64,000 nucleotides of DNA from Spinacia oleracea (GCF_020520425.1 NC_079488.1:5247747-5311746), one strand, 5' to 3'; positions 1 to 11,562 are shown, numbered from the stretch's first letter. Numbers and translations are program-made. Notes: generated by a model not told the origin, from the letters alone.

Positions 1-557
1 TTTGGGCGGAAAAGTTAAACCTGTTTCCGGGCCCAGCCCGGACAGGCCCTTTAATTTTTTGGGCAACTCAAAATCACAACCTGGGGACGAGCCCGAAGCC
101 CGCTATATTTAGCCCAAAGTGTGTCCTGGCCCGGCCTAGTGGAAAGAATTTTTAAACCATGGCCCGATCCGAACCCGGCCTGACCCATAATTTGACTCGG
201 TCCCCTCATATTTTGCTCTCTACCCTCCTGCTGTCTATTCCCTCTCACCCGTCTTTACGACTCTGCAAATTTTTGAAACTCTTTCCACTTGACCCTTTCC
301 CACCTCCCCTCTCTTTCACTGAACTTTTATGGTTTTGCGTATTTAGAGAAGCTTCTTCTTGCTGAATTGCTTGTGTTCTTGCATGTTATTTCCTAAAGCA
401 AATCATACGCTAAATAAGGTCTCTTAAAGTGATATCTTTCTTTTCCTCCCTCCCCTATGTCCCACATCCCTCCCATTCCTTGTGTATCTTCTCTGGTTTT
501 TAGAAGTTTATTGTAAATCTCTGTGAAAAATGCGCTCTTTCCTTGGTTATACTCTTA
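1..557. other. Intergenic sequence, no gene seen
   Basis: The first 180 bases are rich in short GCCCGG/CCCGGGC words and look like degraded repeat DNA. The remainder is pyrimidine-rich. Only short open frames are present, and none resembles a known protein. Confidence 0.4.
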
Positions 558-1037
558 GGGGTCGTTTGGTTGATCGTGGGAATTAGAACTTCCTAGGAAG
601 AAACTTTTCCCATGTATAAGCATTTCCTAGGAAGTGGGAGATATTGTTTGGTTAAACATGGGAAGTAAATTCCCATGGGAAGTCCCACTTACCCCAGGAG
701 AACCTAGGTAAGCAACTTCCTCCATTTTGTTGGAAGTGGAACTTCCTAGGTGATGTTTGGTTGCACTTAGAAAGTTATATTTCCCTTGTATTTGCAATTC
801 ACGTGTATTTTAACTTCCTAGGAATTGAGTATTCTTGTTTGGTTGAATATAGTAAGTTAGAATTCCCATGGGAAGTTTTACTTACCTAGGGAGGACTAGG
901 TAAGCAACTTCCCCCACTTTAGGGGAAGTAGAACTTCCTAGGAAGTTTCACTTCCTATGCATATGTCAACCAAACAACCTCTTCGCTCTTCACTTCCTAG
1001 GAAATGCTTGTATTAGAGTGTCAACCAAACTAGCCCC
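558..1037. mobile_element. MITE-like element with CTTCCTAGGAAG palindromes
   Basis: The left end GGGGTCGTTTGGTTGA and the right end TCAACCAAACTAGCCCC form imperfect terminal inverted repeats. The interior repeats the palindrome CTTCCTAGGAAG and the word TTCCCATGGGAA many times in both orientations. It has no coding capacity. The flanks are CTTA on the left and TAGT on the right, which do not give a clear target duplication, so the superfamily is not assigned. A further piece of the same sequence, with the same palindrome, continues to about 1105. Confidence 0.5.
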
Positions 1038-1105
1038 TAGTAAGTATGACTTCCCATGTTTTTGTCAACCAAACAATCCTACAATCTTCCACTTCCTAGG
1101 AAGTC

Positions 1106-1529
1106 ATACATGCATGTATATAATAAAGATGAGCATTTTGTACGTGGACAACAGGTTGTGCTATCAATAGGGAGATAGAACTGGAGAGGAAGAGCTCTAA
1201 AATACAGGTCATGAAACATAGGAAATGATTCAACCATGAATGCTTGTTAAATAACTAGGCACAATAAGGATAATGCCGAAATGACCCATATGACTCGATC
1301 ACTACTTTACTCCGAAAAGGAGTTACTTCTAAGTTCTAACAACAGCCTACTGCAATTAATATGTTTTTGAAAAGTAAAACCCTTTTCCTGTCCTCCTTCT
1401 TTCCTCGCACTCTCACTCTCACTCTTCATCATCGACTGTATATTTAAATATCTCATCCCAGAAACAACCATAAATAATCATGATCCAAATTCACATTAAT
1501 CATGTTTAGTTTAGGGAAACAGCTAGAAT

Positions 1530-1561
<32 letters not shown>

Positions 1562-2284
1562 AGGGCGAGAAGGCCACGCTAATAAATCAGAGGAACAAGG
1601 AGCAACTGAGGAAGGCATGGCTAAGGGGGGAAAAAGTCCAAGGACGGGCGAGGTGGTTAAAAAAATAATTTAGAACATTAGATTTCATGGAAATAAGACT
1701 TGTTTCACTATTGATAAGCAAAGTGATGGCACTCCTAGCTTTTAAAAGCTTAGAAACCAAATCATAATAAAAAATAGTCTCGTAAAAGTTCTCTCTATAT
1801 TGTTTCCCCTCCTCGTGACAGTGGCAATTTTGCATATTCTACCACTGCAGAAGCAAACTATATAAGGCTCAACTAATGATGGAATTTACATTTTCTCTTT
1901 TCAAAAATAAAGAGTGATATTGTGTGAGTTTAAACACGTAGTGTGTTCAGTACTCCATGCTGGATTGATATCCAGTTGAGGCATATGTTGTCAGAAAAGA
2001 TAGCAGGCGCACAGACCGCACACAAATTTAGACCGATATGTAAGATATGATACATTGAATGATGACTGCAATGTTACCTAATTCTGTAATCACCCCACGA
2101 ACCGCGAACCAAAGAAGCAGTTATGACATGAAAATGGTACACTTTTGATCTAATTTAGCAAATTAGGTAAAGAATGGCGAACCCGTATCCCAATTTCATG
2201 CTAGAGAATCAGGTAACAGTGAGCTAGATTTTCGGATTGAAAATATGATGACATTGAGGAATACACGAGTAAAAGAAGTCTTAC
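1106..2284. other. Intergenic sequence with a GA microsatellite
   Basis: I see no gene here. There is a (GA)n tract at 1531-1555 and AT-rich unique-looking sequence. The short minus-strand open frame at 1587-1835 has no recognisable similarity. Confidence 0.4.
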
Positions 2285-2466
2285 GTTAAAGTTGGAAGCA
2301 CGAGAAAATCTGCCAAAAGATGTCCATGGCAAGAGTTGCAGAAATTCCAACCTGAATGATGGAACTCGCCCCCCCAAATAACGAACAGGCGATTGATGGA
2401 TATATTTTTCAACTACATAATCCACATCAATTGTGGCCAAGTAGTCAGGCTTCTCTCTCCCAGTTC
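2285..2466 (-). pseudogene. Selenium-binding protein (methanethiol oxidase family) single-exon fragment
   Basis: Read on the minus strand, an acceptor (TTTCTGCAG, just above 2466) opens an exon with GTGREKPDYLATIDVD, then a diverged stretch, then HHSGWNFCNSCHGH and LVLPT before a GTAAGA donor just below 2285. These peptides match the family block (A)GTG..KPDYLATVDVD...HHSGWN.C.SCHG...FLVLP of selenium-binding proteins, which bind selenium and oxidise methanethiol. The block after VD has lost several residues. A one-base shift lies at or next to a run of seven G's (about 2371), so the second half is in another frame. No neighbouring exons of the gene were found within 2 kb. This points to a captured or decayed fragment with introns, not a processed copy. 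A base error in the G run would explain the frameshift but not the missing residues. Confidence 0.62.
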
Positions 2467-3243
2467 CTGCAGAAACCAGTTCAAACTTGTGTTCAAAAAA
2501 ACCAACAAATTTAACGCGAATAGGATTCTACACAATAACAAGAAGAAAACTCATGCCCAATACATAATTAAAGAAATTGTGATATGAATCAGTTGATAGC
2601 CTGATCTCTACACTCAGCAAGAAATTATTGACAGAAAATTAGTTTGAAGGCAGGTTAAGTTGTTACTTTGGCTAGTCAATCAATTCAACATCTCAATTTC
2701 CCAACCAAAAACCCTTCCTGGCCGTAATTCCCCAATCCTAGTTAATAAGAGGAAGTCTTAGGTGATACAGTCTGACACTAACTTATTTTTTCACGGGAAT
2801 TCCATTCTTCAATTTGTTGTAGACATCCTAAATTCCATAAACTCATTACTCATGGAAAAAAAATGTAACAACAGTATAAAGAACAACAATGAAAGCTTTG
2901 CAACCAAACAATACCAAGTTAAATGAAAATATGTCGGCAATTGAAGCTCTGTAGTTCTTAGCAAATGCCTGTGTAGTAATCTACAACAAAATAACAGGGG
3001 GAAAATCCCATGAGACCATGACCAACACCAATGGGTCAATGACAAAGGTATTTTACCAACTGACATGTGCATAAGAAAAGAGGTAACTCATACACGTTGC
3101 TTGATCATCTTCAAATAAGTCGATGCTTTTTCATAAAGCTGCATGTTCATAAAAAAACCTAACAAAGAAACTAAAAGCTAAAAGAGAGAGAAAGAAGGAA
3201 TACAAGACATAATAGAAGCCTTGTTAGCTCCAACATATTGGTT

Positions 3244-3420
3244 TAAATTAGCATTATCATTACCCCATTGCCTCAAAGAGGCTCCCGCAAGAAGCGGGGT
3301 AAGGGGGGGTCGGGTATACGCAACCTTACCCCTGCAATTGCAGAGAGGTTGTTTCCAATTGACCCAAAAGCGATAACGGGACGACCATCTCCTACTTCAT
3401 GGAAAGGAAGCGAAGAGGTG
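3244..3420. repeat. SINE-like dispersed repeat
   Basis: The segment with CCTCAAAGAGGCTCCCGCAA, GGTCGGGTATACGCAACC, TTACCCCTGCAATTGCAGAG and GTTTCCAATTGACCCAAAAG resembles a short interspersed repeat seen in many plant introns and spacers. I cannot define its ends or class from this copy alone. Confidence 0.35.
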
Positions 3421-3932
3421 TTAAGAGCGATTTTGATTTAATCCATTACATCCGACTGCCAAAATAACAAATGAATCTTTGGTTCTACCCTCAAGCTAAA
3501 ATGAAAAGTGAAGTAATGCTTCCATGTCGAGACACTGGCATATGACCCATGGTATAGTCCCATTTTATAAGGTACAAATATTTGTGAATCCAGAGCTCGT
3601 TCCTTGCTTGGTTGACAATTGTTGTACTAGTTGTAGATAAAAGAAGTTTTAAAGGTTTTACCTAGTATAACTCCTCTCCTGTCTGCTCGGGAAGCATAAA
3701 AAAAATAATAAGACAAAAGAGTTGAAAAAGACAGGTCATCATGAATTCAAATCACAGTTGAACGTGAATCTAAGAAAATTTCAAGCACAAACAGAACAAT
3801 TATACAGACTAAAAAATGAAGTTATAAGATATAGGTCACTGTCAAATAGAAGTTTATTTTATGAACAAATAGGGACATAATCTAACAAACAGAGAGAAAA
3901 GTTGTTTGCTTTTTCCACAAAAGATACCTTAC

Positions 3933-4092
3933 CCCTTCTGAGGAGAATGTGTTAGCTGTACCAAGGCTTCAAGAGCACTACCTTCCTGTCCTACAGCTGA
4001 ATTTTTTCTGTTACTATCACCCTGAACTGCCAAGTTTCCCAAGGCTCGAGGACTTCCCTTGGAGCAAGTCCGGCGTATTCTAGAGACTTGAC
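3933..4092 (-). pseudogene. ARABIDILLO-type armadillo-repeat exon fragment
   Basis: On the minus strand, an acceptor TTCTTCTAG at 4093-4101 is followed by an uninterrupted frame and then a GTAAGG donor below 3933. The frame reads ...RTCSKGSPRALGNLAVQGDS, NRKNSAVGQEGSALEALVQL and THSPQKG. Plant ARABIDILLO proteins (F-box plus armadillo repeats, promoters of root branching) contain the closely similar ARALANLA.HGD...NAAVGQE.GALEALVQLT.SPHEG, and the donor falls where SPHEG|V would be split. No other ARABIDILLO exon is visible nearby. It is therefore an isolated exon on the same strand as the selenium-binding protein fragment 1.5 kb away, probably captured or left over. It is not clear that it is transcribed. 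Confidence 0.6.
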
Positions 4093-4795
4093 CTAGAAGA
4101 GAAAGACACCATAGTTAAGAATTGCGGACAGCAGATAAACCAAACTCGAAGTATTAGTAAGTTTCAGCATGCCAATCTTTATGCTTACCAGGTTTCTCGT
4201 GCAGAAACGTCCAACCGAAGTTAGAGGAAGTTATAATGCAATGAGTGAAATAATTAGGTAGTCAGTTGACCCATCTTAGGCCACGGATAGGCCATAAATA
4301 CATCTTAGATGGTAATATTTTCCCATACACATTGTCCTAAGAGAACAAAAACCTAATGTTATGTGGGGTAGTAGGCAACGCTAAGATACGTAAGGAATAA
4401 AAAATAAAATTCAAAGGCTATTTTATCAAAGAGAAAAAGTTATTTATCTCTTAAGATTGGTGTTCATAACTCTAGGTCTCTAGCCTAATTTTCTCCCCTA
4501 CCCCCCAGCCCCCCCTCACTTACTAGAATAACATTAACTTTCCCTCTTTTCTGATCTATTGAGGGTAACATAAAGAGTTTGCAGACAAAGAAATATATAC
4601 GGATATTCCAAAATACCAAGCATCAAAGATGCAAGAATGATTGAAAATTTTGAACATTTTAATAATCATCTAGCTCAATGACAATCAGTTCATCAATGAG
4701 AATAAACACTAGAGCTCAGATGAATTTGACTAACCTTAGATCAATGGTCCAAATGGCAAACCCATTGACTTAAATTTCGGAACTGAAAACATTTA
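4093..4795. other. Spacer downstream of the PPR gene
   Basis: AT-rich sequence with no open frame of note. The part nearest 4795 probably holds the 3' untranslated region of the PPR gene, but no clear polyadenylation signal stands out. Confidence 0.35.
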
Positions 4796-7285
4796 TTAGC
4801 TTGCTGAAGGCATGAACTGTACTTTCTTAGCTTTTAGTATACCATGTTTCAGTTTTGACTGCAGTGATCTGGGTATCTGATCAGGCTGTAAACCCTGTGT
4901 TGTCATCAAATCCAAAAGGGTCTCTGCTGTTTCCACATCTTGTACTCTATAACAGCCAGAGAGGAGAACCGAGTATGTCACAATATTAGGCTGCAAACCA
5001 TCATTTATCATTTCTTTGAACAGTTGAACGGCATCCTCGATATCATTCAACTTGCATCGCTTGTCAATTAACACAGTATAACAGGCAACATCAGGTTTCA
5101 GCTGCATTTCCAACATCTCAGATTCAAATTCTGTGGCTTTCTCACATAGATAAATGTTTGAGCGGGAACGAGAATTCTTCAAGCTTGACTTTATACAACC
5201 ATCTAGTAAAGCTGTGAAAGTGATCACATCTGGCATAATACCGATACCCTTCATAGCACCAAACATGTCACAGGCCTCCAACATAAGATTTGACTTGCAA
5301 TACCCATTTATCATTATACTGTACATAATCGCATCAGGTTGCAATCCTTTTTCTATCCAGTTGTCTAACACCCACCTAGCCTTTTTTATATCTCCTGAAT
5401 TGCACAATGCTGACATAAGCTTTGAGTACATTTTGATGCAAGTATAATCTTCTACAACCACCAATCTCTCAAACAAATCAAATGCATTCTCAACTTGATC
5501 TTCCATACAAAGGCTACTAAGCAACTTCCAGCACGTCTTCTGCAAAAATATTCCTTGCTTGTACAAATTGACAAAAATACCCAAACCCCTTAATGGATCT
5601 CTTGCTTCACAATACCCATTGATCATAGCAGAGTAATTGTCCAAACTCTTCTCCTCCAAACTGTTTAAATACTTTTCAGCTTCTCTAACCTTCCCTCCTA
5701 AACAGAGTCCTTCTATGATTTTATTATGCGTAGAACTATCAGGTGTGAAACCTTGTTTTTTCATATAGCTGGGAAAAAGAAAAGCTTTTTCAACAAGCCC
5801 CTTTCTCGCAAAACCACCTACAAGTATACTGTAAGTAACGACATCAGGCTCAATACCGTTACAATTCATTTCCTTCAAAACATTACAGGCATCACCAAGT
5901 TTTCCCTCAAGACATTTGCCATTGATTAGAGTGGAGTAGTGAATCAGATCCGGGACTAAGTTTTTGATCTTCATCTGTTCAAGCACCTCCAAAGCTTCTT
6001 CCCCTCTACCCAACTTACACATAGCATCGATCACAACGTTATAACAAATTTCGTCAAGAAAAACACCCATTTCCCTGTATGTTTCAAATTGACTGAGAAC
6101 TTCTGTAAACGATCCCCTAGAACACATGCATTGAAGAATGGAACTCACAATGGAACAATTTGTTTTCACACCTTTTGACATCATTTCACTTTCAAGAGAC
6201 AATGCTTTTTGAATATCTCCTCTCTTACAATATCCTTGAATCAAAGCACGAAAACCAAATTCACTAGGTGTCAACCCTTGGTTCTCAATGTCAATCAAAA
6301 CAGTCTCAGCTTCACTCAATTTATTCTCGTTGCAGAAGCCATGAACCAACACACCATAACTAAAACTATCAACAGGAATATTACTTTCTCTCAACTGTTT
6401 CAGAATTTCATAAGCCATATCTGATTTTTGAAGCGAACAAAGTCCTTCAACAAACGTGCCACAAGTATATTCATTCGCTTTGACGCCAGCTTCCTCCATC
6501 TCCGTAAAAACACCCCCCGCCTTCTCTAAATTACCCTTTTTACAGAACACCTTAATCATAAGGTTATAAGTATATAAATTAGGGTTCAAACCCATCCTCT
6601 CAAAATGTTGGTATATAGCTTCAGCCATGTCCAGCTTACCTTTCTCAATCAAGCGATTTATCAGGTAATTACAAGAGGATATACAAGGCATCAAACCCTG
6701 TCTTTTCGTTTGAAACAAAACATCGATCGACTCTTCAAACATACCTAAACTAACATAAGCCTTCAACAAAGCATCAACTACTTTATAATACTTCCCCTCA
6801 AATTCAGGTAAATCAAAAACAACTTCCATCAACTCAGTAATGCCAAAACCTAATTCTTCCTTGTTTGACCTAATAACCAACAACAATAAACCTTCCAACA
6901 ATCTAGAGGAGCCCCAATTGCAAAGAATTCGAGTAATGGACATACACGTTTCGACATTGTGTCGAAACCCTAGTTCCTTTACATCGAAAAAGAACGAATA
7001 TGCCTGTTTTGGATCATTTCTCAAACTCTTCAAGGTTTCAACAACTTTGTTGGTATCTAATTCATGCAATTGCTGCTCTGTATCACAACTACTACTACTA
7101 CTACTACTACTACAACTACCACTACGGCTAGGAAATGGAACTGATTGCTCATCAGAACTAGAATCAGTTAACCAAGAACTCAATTGGGCAGAAGCATAAG
7201 CAGATTTTTGACGGTTTTGATGAATAAATAAAGAGTTTTTGCATAATTTTTTTCCAGAAACTGATCTTATGGATGAAACCCACAT
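4796..7285 (-). CDS. Pentatricopeptide repeat (PPR) protein, P class, 829 residues
   Basis: This single open exon of 829 residues is a chain of about 35-residue PPR motifs from roughly residue 150 to 800. The motif cores recur as YNVVIDAMCKLGRGEEALEV, YSTLINGKCLEGKLGDACNV, YSIMINGYCKSNLMLEACDM and YTVLIDKRCKLNDIEDAVQL. There is no E, DYW or SMR domain at the end, so it is P class. Such proteins bind organellar RNA in sequence-specific fashion and affect its stability, splicing or translation. The first 45 residues are rich in S, R and K (MWVSSIRSVSGKKLCKNSLF), as expected of a mitochondrial or plastid presequence; which organelle is not decided by eye. Residues about 55-72 hold a poly-serine run encoded by an (ACT)n-type triplet repeat. 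The start is the first ATG of the frame, and a 5' leader with a possible intron donor lies near 7337. The reading frame is intact and looks like a functional gene. Confidence 0.93.
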   Translation of the reverse strand: MWVSSIRSVSGKKLCKNSLFIHQNRQKSAYASAQLSSWLTDSSSDEQSVPFPSRSGSCSSSSSSSSCDTEQQLHELDTNKVVETLKSLRNDPKQAYSFFFDVKELGFRHNVETCMSITRILCNWGSSRLLEGLLLLVIRSNKEELGFGITELMEVVFDLPEFEGKYYKVVDALLKAYVSLGMFEESIDVLFQTKRQGLMPCISSCNYLINRLIEKGKLDMAEAIYQHFERMGLNPNLYTYNLMIKVFCKKGNLEKAGGVFTEMEEAGVKANEYTCGTFVEGLCSLQKSDMAYEILKQLRESNIPVDSFSYGVLVHGFCNENKLSEAETVLIDIENQGLTPSEFGFRALIQGYCKRGDIQKALSLESEMMSKGVKTNCSIVSSILQCMCSRGSFTEVLSQFETYREMGVFLDEICYNVVIDAMCKLGRGEEALEVLEQMKIKNLVPDLIHYSTLINGKCLEGKLGDACNVLKEMNCNGIEPDVVTYSILVGGFARKGLVEKAFLFPSYMKKQGFTPDSSTHNKIIEGLCLGGKVREAEKYLNSLEEKSLDNYSAMINGYCEARDPLRGLGIFVNLYKQGIFLQKTCWKLLSSLCMEDQVENAFDLFERLVVVEDYTCIKMYSKLMSALCNSGDIKKARWVLDNWIEKGLQPDAIMYSIMINGYCKSNLMLEACDMFGAMKGIGIMPDVITFTALLDGCIKSSLKNSRSRSNIYLCEKATEFESEMLEMQLKPDVACYTVLIDKRCKLNDIEDAVQLFKEMINDGLQPNIVTYSVLLSGCYRVQDVETAETLLDLMTTQGLQPDQIPRSLQSKLKHGILKAKKVQFMPSAS

Positions 7286-7525
7286 GGAATATGATAATAA
7301 TCAATCAATAAAACAAAGTAAACACAAGAAATTACCTATGAGCAAGTGATTTGGGATTCGATTTCTGGGATAATGCGGTTAATTTCCTTTGGTTTTTCTG
7401 TAAAAGGTTGAATTATTTATTTATTTTTGTTCTTGACTGGGAAAAATGTACAGGAGATGAGCGGCGGAAGACGGCTTCCAAAAGGTTTTGGACGTGTACA
7501 ATAAATTTTACCAACCTCTTTTAAC
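7286..7525 (-). promoter_or_regulatory. Probable 5' leader and promoter region of the PPR gene
   Basis: On the minus strand, TGCTCATAGGTAATTTC near 7337 could be a donor of a leader intron. No TATA box is obvious. The spacer is only 240 bases long before the hAT element begins, so the element lies close upstream of the gene. Confidence 0.35.
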
Positions 7526-7606
7526 TAGTGACGGATCTAGAAAAAAAATATTTAGGGAAGCAAAAAAAAATTACAAATTTTTGGTGGGTTTAAATAATTA
7601 ATCTCA

Positions 7607-7886
7607 TACTCCCTCTGTTCTAAAATTATAGTTATGTTTTTTAAATTGGACGTCCCAAAGTTATAGTCTTAATTCTAACTTTAGCTATTAAGGTCTTCAT
7701 TCTCTCATGTACTATATTAATTAAATATGTATTAAAAACTCCATGCATGTACTATATTATATTTCACATGTACTTTGTTCCACTTTTTTCATATAGTACA
7801 ACTCAATAATCATTTGTACTTTATTCCACTTTTTCATGTATTAAATTTCATTTTTTCTTAAAACCCGTGTTTTTTGTCAAACGAGA
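7607..7886. mobile_element. Stowaway-like MITE, right end lost
   Basis: The left terminus CTCCCTCTGTTCTAAAATTA follows TA. The right side reaches the complementary ACTATAATTTT but is cut there by the poly(A) end of the LINE. Its interior (GTACTATAT, TTCCACTTTTT, AACCCGTGTTTTTTGTCAAA) matches the complete Stowaway at 22264-22580, so the two belong to one family. Confidence 0.6.
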
Positions 7887-7932
7887 CTATAATTTTTTTT
7901 TTTTTTTTAAAAAAAAAGGTAAGAAAAAAGAC

Positions 7933-10151
7933 TTAGGTTCCCCTTCGCACAAGGGTGAAACCTAAGCTGTCACTTTGAACAATATTATCTAAGTTAGGGC
8001 TAGAGTTCGGGGTGATACACAATGGTTCAACAATAAGATGTCCTATATTAGCTATCCAATCTGCTGCTCTATTTGCTTCACGGAAGATATGCTTGATATG
8101 GGTAGAGTGAAAATGCTGAAGAAGAGTCCTGCTATCTTGAATAATGTTTTGAAGCTTCCACGGGGGGTTCCAGATTCCTTTTAGCGAGTTGATCACAAGT
8201 AGGTTGTCACCTTCGATGTAGATGTCTTTAATATTCAGTTTGATAGCCTCTTGGATGCCCTTATGAAGGGCTAGGGCTTCTGCCATGTAGACTTGCGAGT
8301 TACCCAGGTTAAAAGATTTGGCGATGACCGTATCTCCATTGTTGTTTCTGATGATGATACCTCCTGCTGCTGATGAGTCTTTTCGTGATCCGTCGAAGTT
8401 GAGTTTGAAGGCGCCCAGTGGGGGCGGGAACCACCGCACAAGAATGGGATGTGGGGTGGTTGGAAGAGAAGTGGAAGGATGATGAGTGTTGAAATGGTTA
8501 CCTCTAAGTTGTTGTGAGTCAATCTGGAGTCTAAGCTCCCATTCTTTGAAGGTGTTAAGAGCTTTAAAATAGCAGCGGCAGGGGGAAAGCTTATTGTTGG
8601 AGAACACTAAGGCATTCCTTTCCTTCCAAATAGTCCAGCAAACGGTAATGAACTTCCTGAGCGCAACTTGGTTCCGTCTACGGTAGCCTAAAGTTTTGAA
8701 GAAATCCGTCATAGGGAAGGAGAAATCGAACCAATTTTTAGTTAGTCTATGCATCCAGACATTTTTTGTGTGCTCACAATTGAGAAAGAGATGATTAATA
8801 TTCTCACTGGCATGGTTACATCTAGGGCAACAACTTGAGGGAATAATTTTCCTATGAAAAAGAGTTTCTTTAGTTGGAATACTTTTATGGCAAATTTGCC
8901 ATAAAAAGATCTTTAGTTTTGGAGCTATATTGAGTTTCCAAATCCATCTAAACTCCCATTTTTTATCAGAGACTGGGAGTTCGTGGGCAAGCCAGGTAGC
9001 GGATTTAACTGAGAACTCTCCAGAGTTTGTGCAGCCCCAAATGGGGTTGTCAGGCAGTTCATTAACAGGGATAGGGATCCCTTTAATTTTTTGCACCAAC
9101 TCAGGTGAGAGGAACGAAGAAAGTTTCCTTATATCCCAATTTTTGGATTCATCAATGAACGAGTTCACGTAGACGTCTCCCCTATTACTATTTGGGGAGT
9201 TGCAAGGGAGATCAGAAAGGGCATATTGACCAACCCAGTTATCTTTCCAGAAATTGATGTGATTCCCATTGCCAATCTTCCATCTAATTCCTTTCCTCAA
9301 AATCTCCCGTTGGTTTAAAATGCTGATCCAAATAGGAGAGTCTTTAATTTTTCTCTTGGCAGAGAAGAAATTTGTGTTCTGAAGATATTTTTTCCTCATG
9401 ATTTTTGCCCAAAGGTTATTTTCGTCTGTTAGGATTTTCCAGCCTAGTTTTGCGATGAAAGCTCTATTTAGATGGTAGGTTCTTCTTAAACCTAGCCCTC
9501 CTTGATCCTTAGGCTGACAGACTTTGTTCCAGGCAATGAGAGGGAGTGCATTACCTGACTTGGATTGGTTCCAAAAAAATTGGCGATGAATATTATCCAA
9601 TTGATGGCACGTCTTCCTTGGAAGTAGGAAGGAAGAGCAAATGTAGGACGGGAGGGTTTCAAGGTTGCTTTGAATGAGCGTTGTTCTACCTGCTTTGGAT
9701 AGAAAGTTAGCTTGCCAGGAGTTTATACAGCGTTCATTTTTTTGCATGATGCGTAGATAGTCAGATCTTGTAGGTGTGAAACTTGAGAAGTGAGCTCCCA
9801 GATATCGACCTAGAGACCCAGATTTATGCATATTAAAAATGCTGGCCAATGCATCTCTCTTGGGGTGGTTGATATTCTTTGAGAAGATAATAGCTGATTT
9901 ATGGAAATTCACTAATTGGCCTGAGAGTTTACAGAAGTCAGTGATGACTTTGAGTAAGTTATGGCATGCGGAGTTAGTGGCTTTACATAAAAGTAGGCTA
10001 TCGTCTGCAAACATTAAACATGGGATTTTTATAGTTTGTGGCGCTATTTTAAATCCGAGCCCTAGGTTAGGTCTCGCACTGGCATTATTCAGCATGATTA
10101 TAAAAACTTCCATGCATAAAATAAAAAGGTAAGGAGATAGCGGGTCTCCTT
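7933..10151 (-). pseudogene. LINE ORF2, C-terminal half: end of reverse transcriptase, zinc finger, RNase H
   Basis: An uninterrupted frame continues the reverse transcriptase through DPLSPYLFILCMEV and the active-site FADD (CLMFADDSLLL). It passes a maturase-like linker, then a zinc-binding CPRCNHASENINHLFLNCEH block (zf-RVT), and ends in an RNase H domain. RNase H residues are all visible: D in FDGS, E in AEALAL, D in EGDN and D in AADWIA. In a complete LINE these domains nick, prime and copy the element RNA in the nucleus. This half is separated from its N-terminal half by the 10.3 kb Copia insertion and is therefore inactive, although it has no stop codon of its own. Confidence 0.85.
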
Positions 10152-11533
10152 TGTTAGGTTATGATACATATGACACTACATAGATCATGCGGAAACAACC
10201 ATTAACCCAGGACAACATATTATTTACACATAATCATATAGCATAATTTAGATGCATACTCTTTGTTGCGTGCCCTCCCTAGCTGCGCCCGAACCGAACA
10301 AGAACAAGTCTTTTAGGACTCCAAGTGTCGTCCCTCCGTAGATAGTCCACAGCACGTCCGGATCCGCCTTAAGATTGACCAACTAGAATCGCCCTTAAGG
10401 TACTAGAAAATTTCGGCACTTTTGAGCAAGATGTGTTTTAATTTTCTCTCAAAAACTCACTTTTGAATACTTTGAAACTTGTGTATAAATTATGACCCCT
10501 AGGCCTTTATTTATAGAGTTATGGAAAAGGAATCGTAATCCTAGTAGGATACGAATTAATTGAAATTAGAATCCTACATGAATTCTATTTAATTAATTTA
10601 TCCAATTAGGAATAGAAATTTAATCATACACTGACTCTTGTAGATTCAGGAATCACGCATGAGCACAAACTCACACACACACGGCAGCCACAAGGGCTGC
10701 CCATGCGCGTGCGAGCAGCAGCCCGCGCAGCACGGCCCACGCATCCGTGGCCCTTGGCGCGCGCTGGGCCTGCCTTGCGGTAGGCCTGGGCGCTGCCTTG
10801 GCTGGGCTTGTGGCGCGCATGCTTGCTGGGCGATGGCCCCGGCTTCGTGCTGGGCCTTCGTCCGGCAAGCCTCGTCCGATGCTAATTCGTACGATACGCT
10901 TCCGATTAAATTTCCATTTCCGGAATCTATTTCCGATACGAACAATATTTAATATTTCCGATTCCGGAATTAATTTCCGTTTCGAACAAATATTTAATAT
11001 TTCCGTTTCCGGAATTATTTTCCGATTCCGGCAATATTTCCGATTCTGACAATATTTCCGTTTCCGGCAATATTTCCGATTCTGGTAATATTTCCATTTC
11101 CAATAATATTTTCCGACACGTACCATGTTTCTGTTTCCGGCAACATCTACGACTTGGATAATATTCATATTTCCGATACGATCCATATTTCCGTTTCCGG
11201 CAATATCATCGTTTCCGGAGTATTCATTTCTTGCCTGTGACGATCTTAGCTCCCACTGAAACCAAGATCCGTCGGTTCCGAATATTCATAGATGGAGTAT
11301 TTAATGCCATTAAATACTTGATCCGTTTACGTACTATTTGTGTGACCCTACGGGTTCAGTCAAGAGTAAGCTGTGGATTAATATCATTAATTCCACTTGA
11401 ACTGAAGCGGCCTCTAGCTAGGCATTCAGCTCACTTGATCTCACTGAATTATTAACTTGTTAATTAATACTGAACCGCATTTATTAGACTTAACATAGAA
11501 TGCATACTTGGACCAAGGGCATTATTTCCTTCA
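10152..11533 (-). repeat. 3' LTR of the Copia element (element orientation)
   Basis: This copy of 1382 bases begins TG and ends CA. It contains a minisatellite-like block at about 10905-11220 built from the word ATTTCCG with neighbours TTCCGG and CAATA. On the minus strand it has a TATA motif (CTCTATAAATAAAGG) near 10510. It also has a GC-rich stretch at 10680-10880 that gives meaningless open frames on both strands. Confidence 0.95.
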
Positions 11534-11562
11534 GTCTCCCACTTGTCCTTAGGGACAAGTGT
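11534..11562 (-). other. Polypurine tract with an overlapping palindrome
   Basis: On the minus strand, GGGACAAGTGGGAGAC-like purine-rich sequence abuts the LTR start TGAAGG; this is the plus-strand primer site of Copia elements. The same bases form CACTTGTCC-TTA-GGGACAAGTG (11541-11561), an inverted repeat that could fold. Confidence 0.7.

Noticed and set aside
10646..11186. Frames such as the NRKYCQNRKYC-type repeat protein in the LTRs
   Set aside because: Translation of the ATTTCCG minisatellite, and identical in both LTRs; not a gene.
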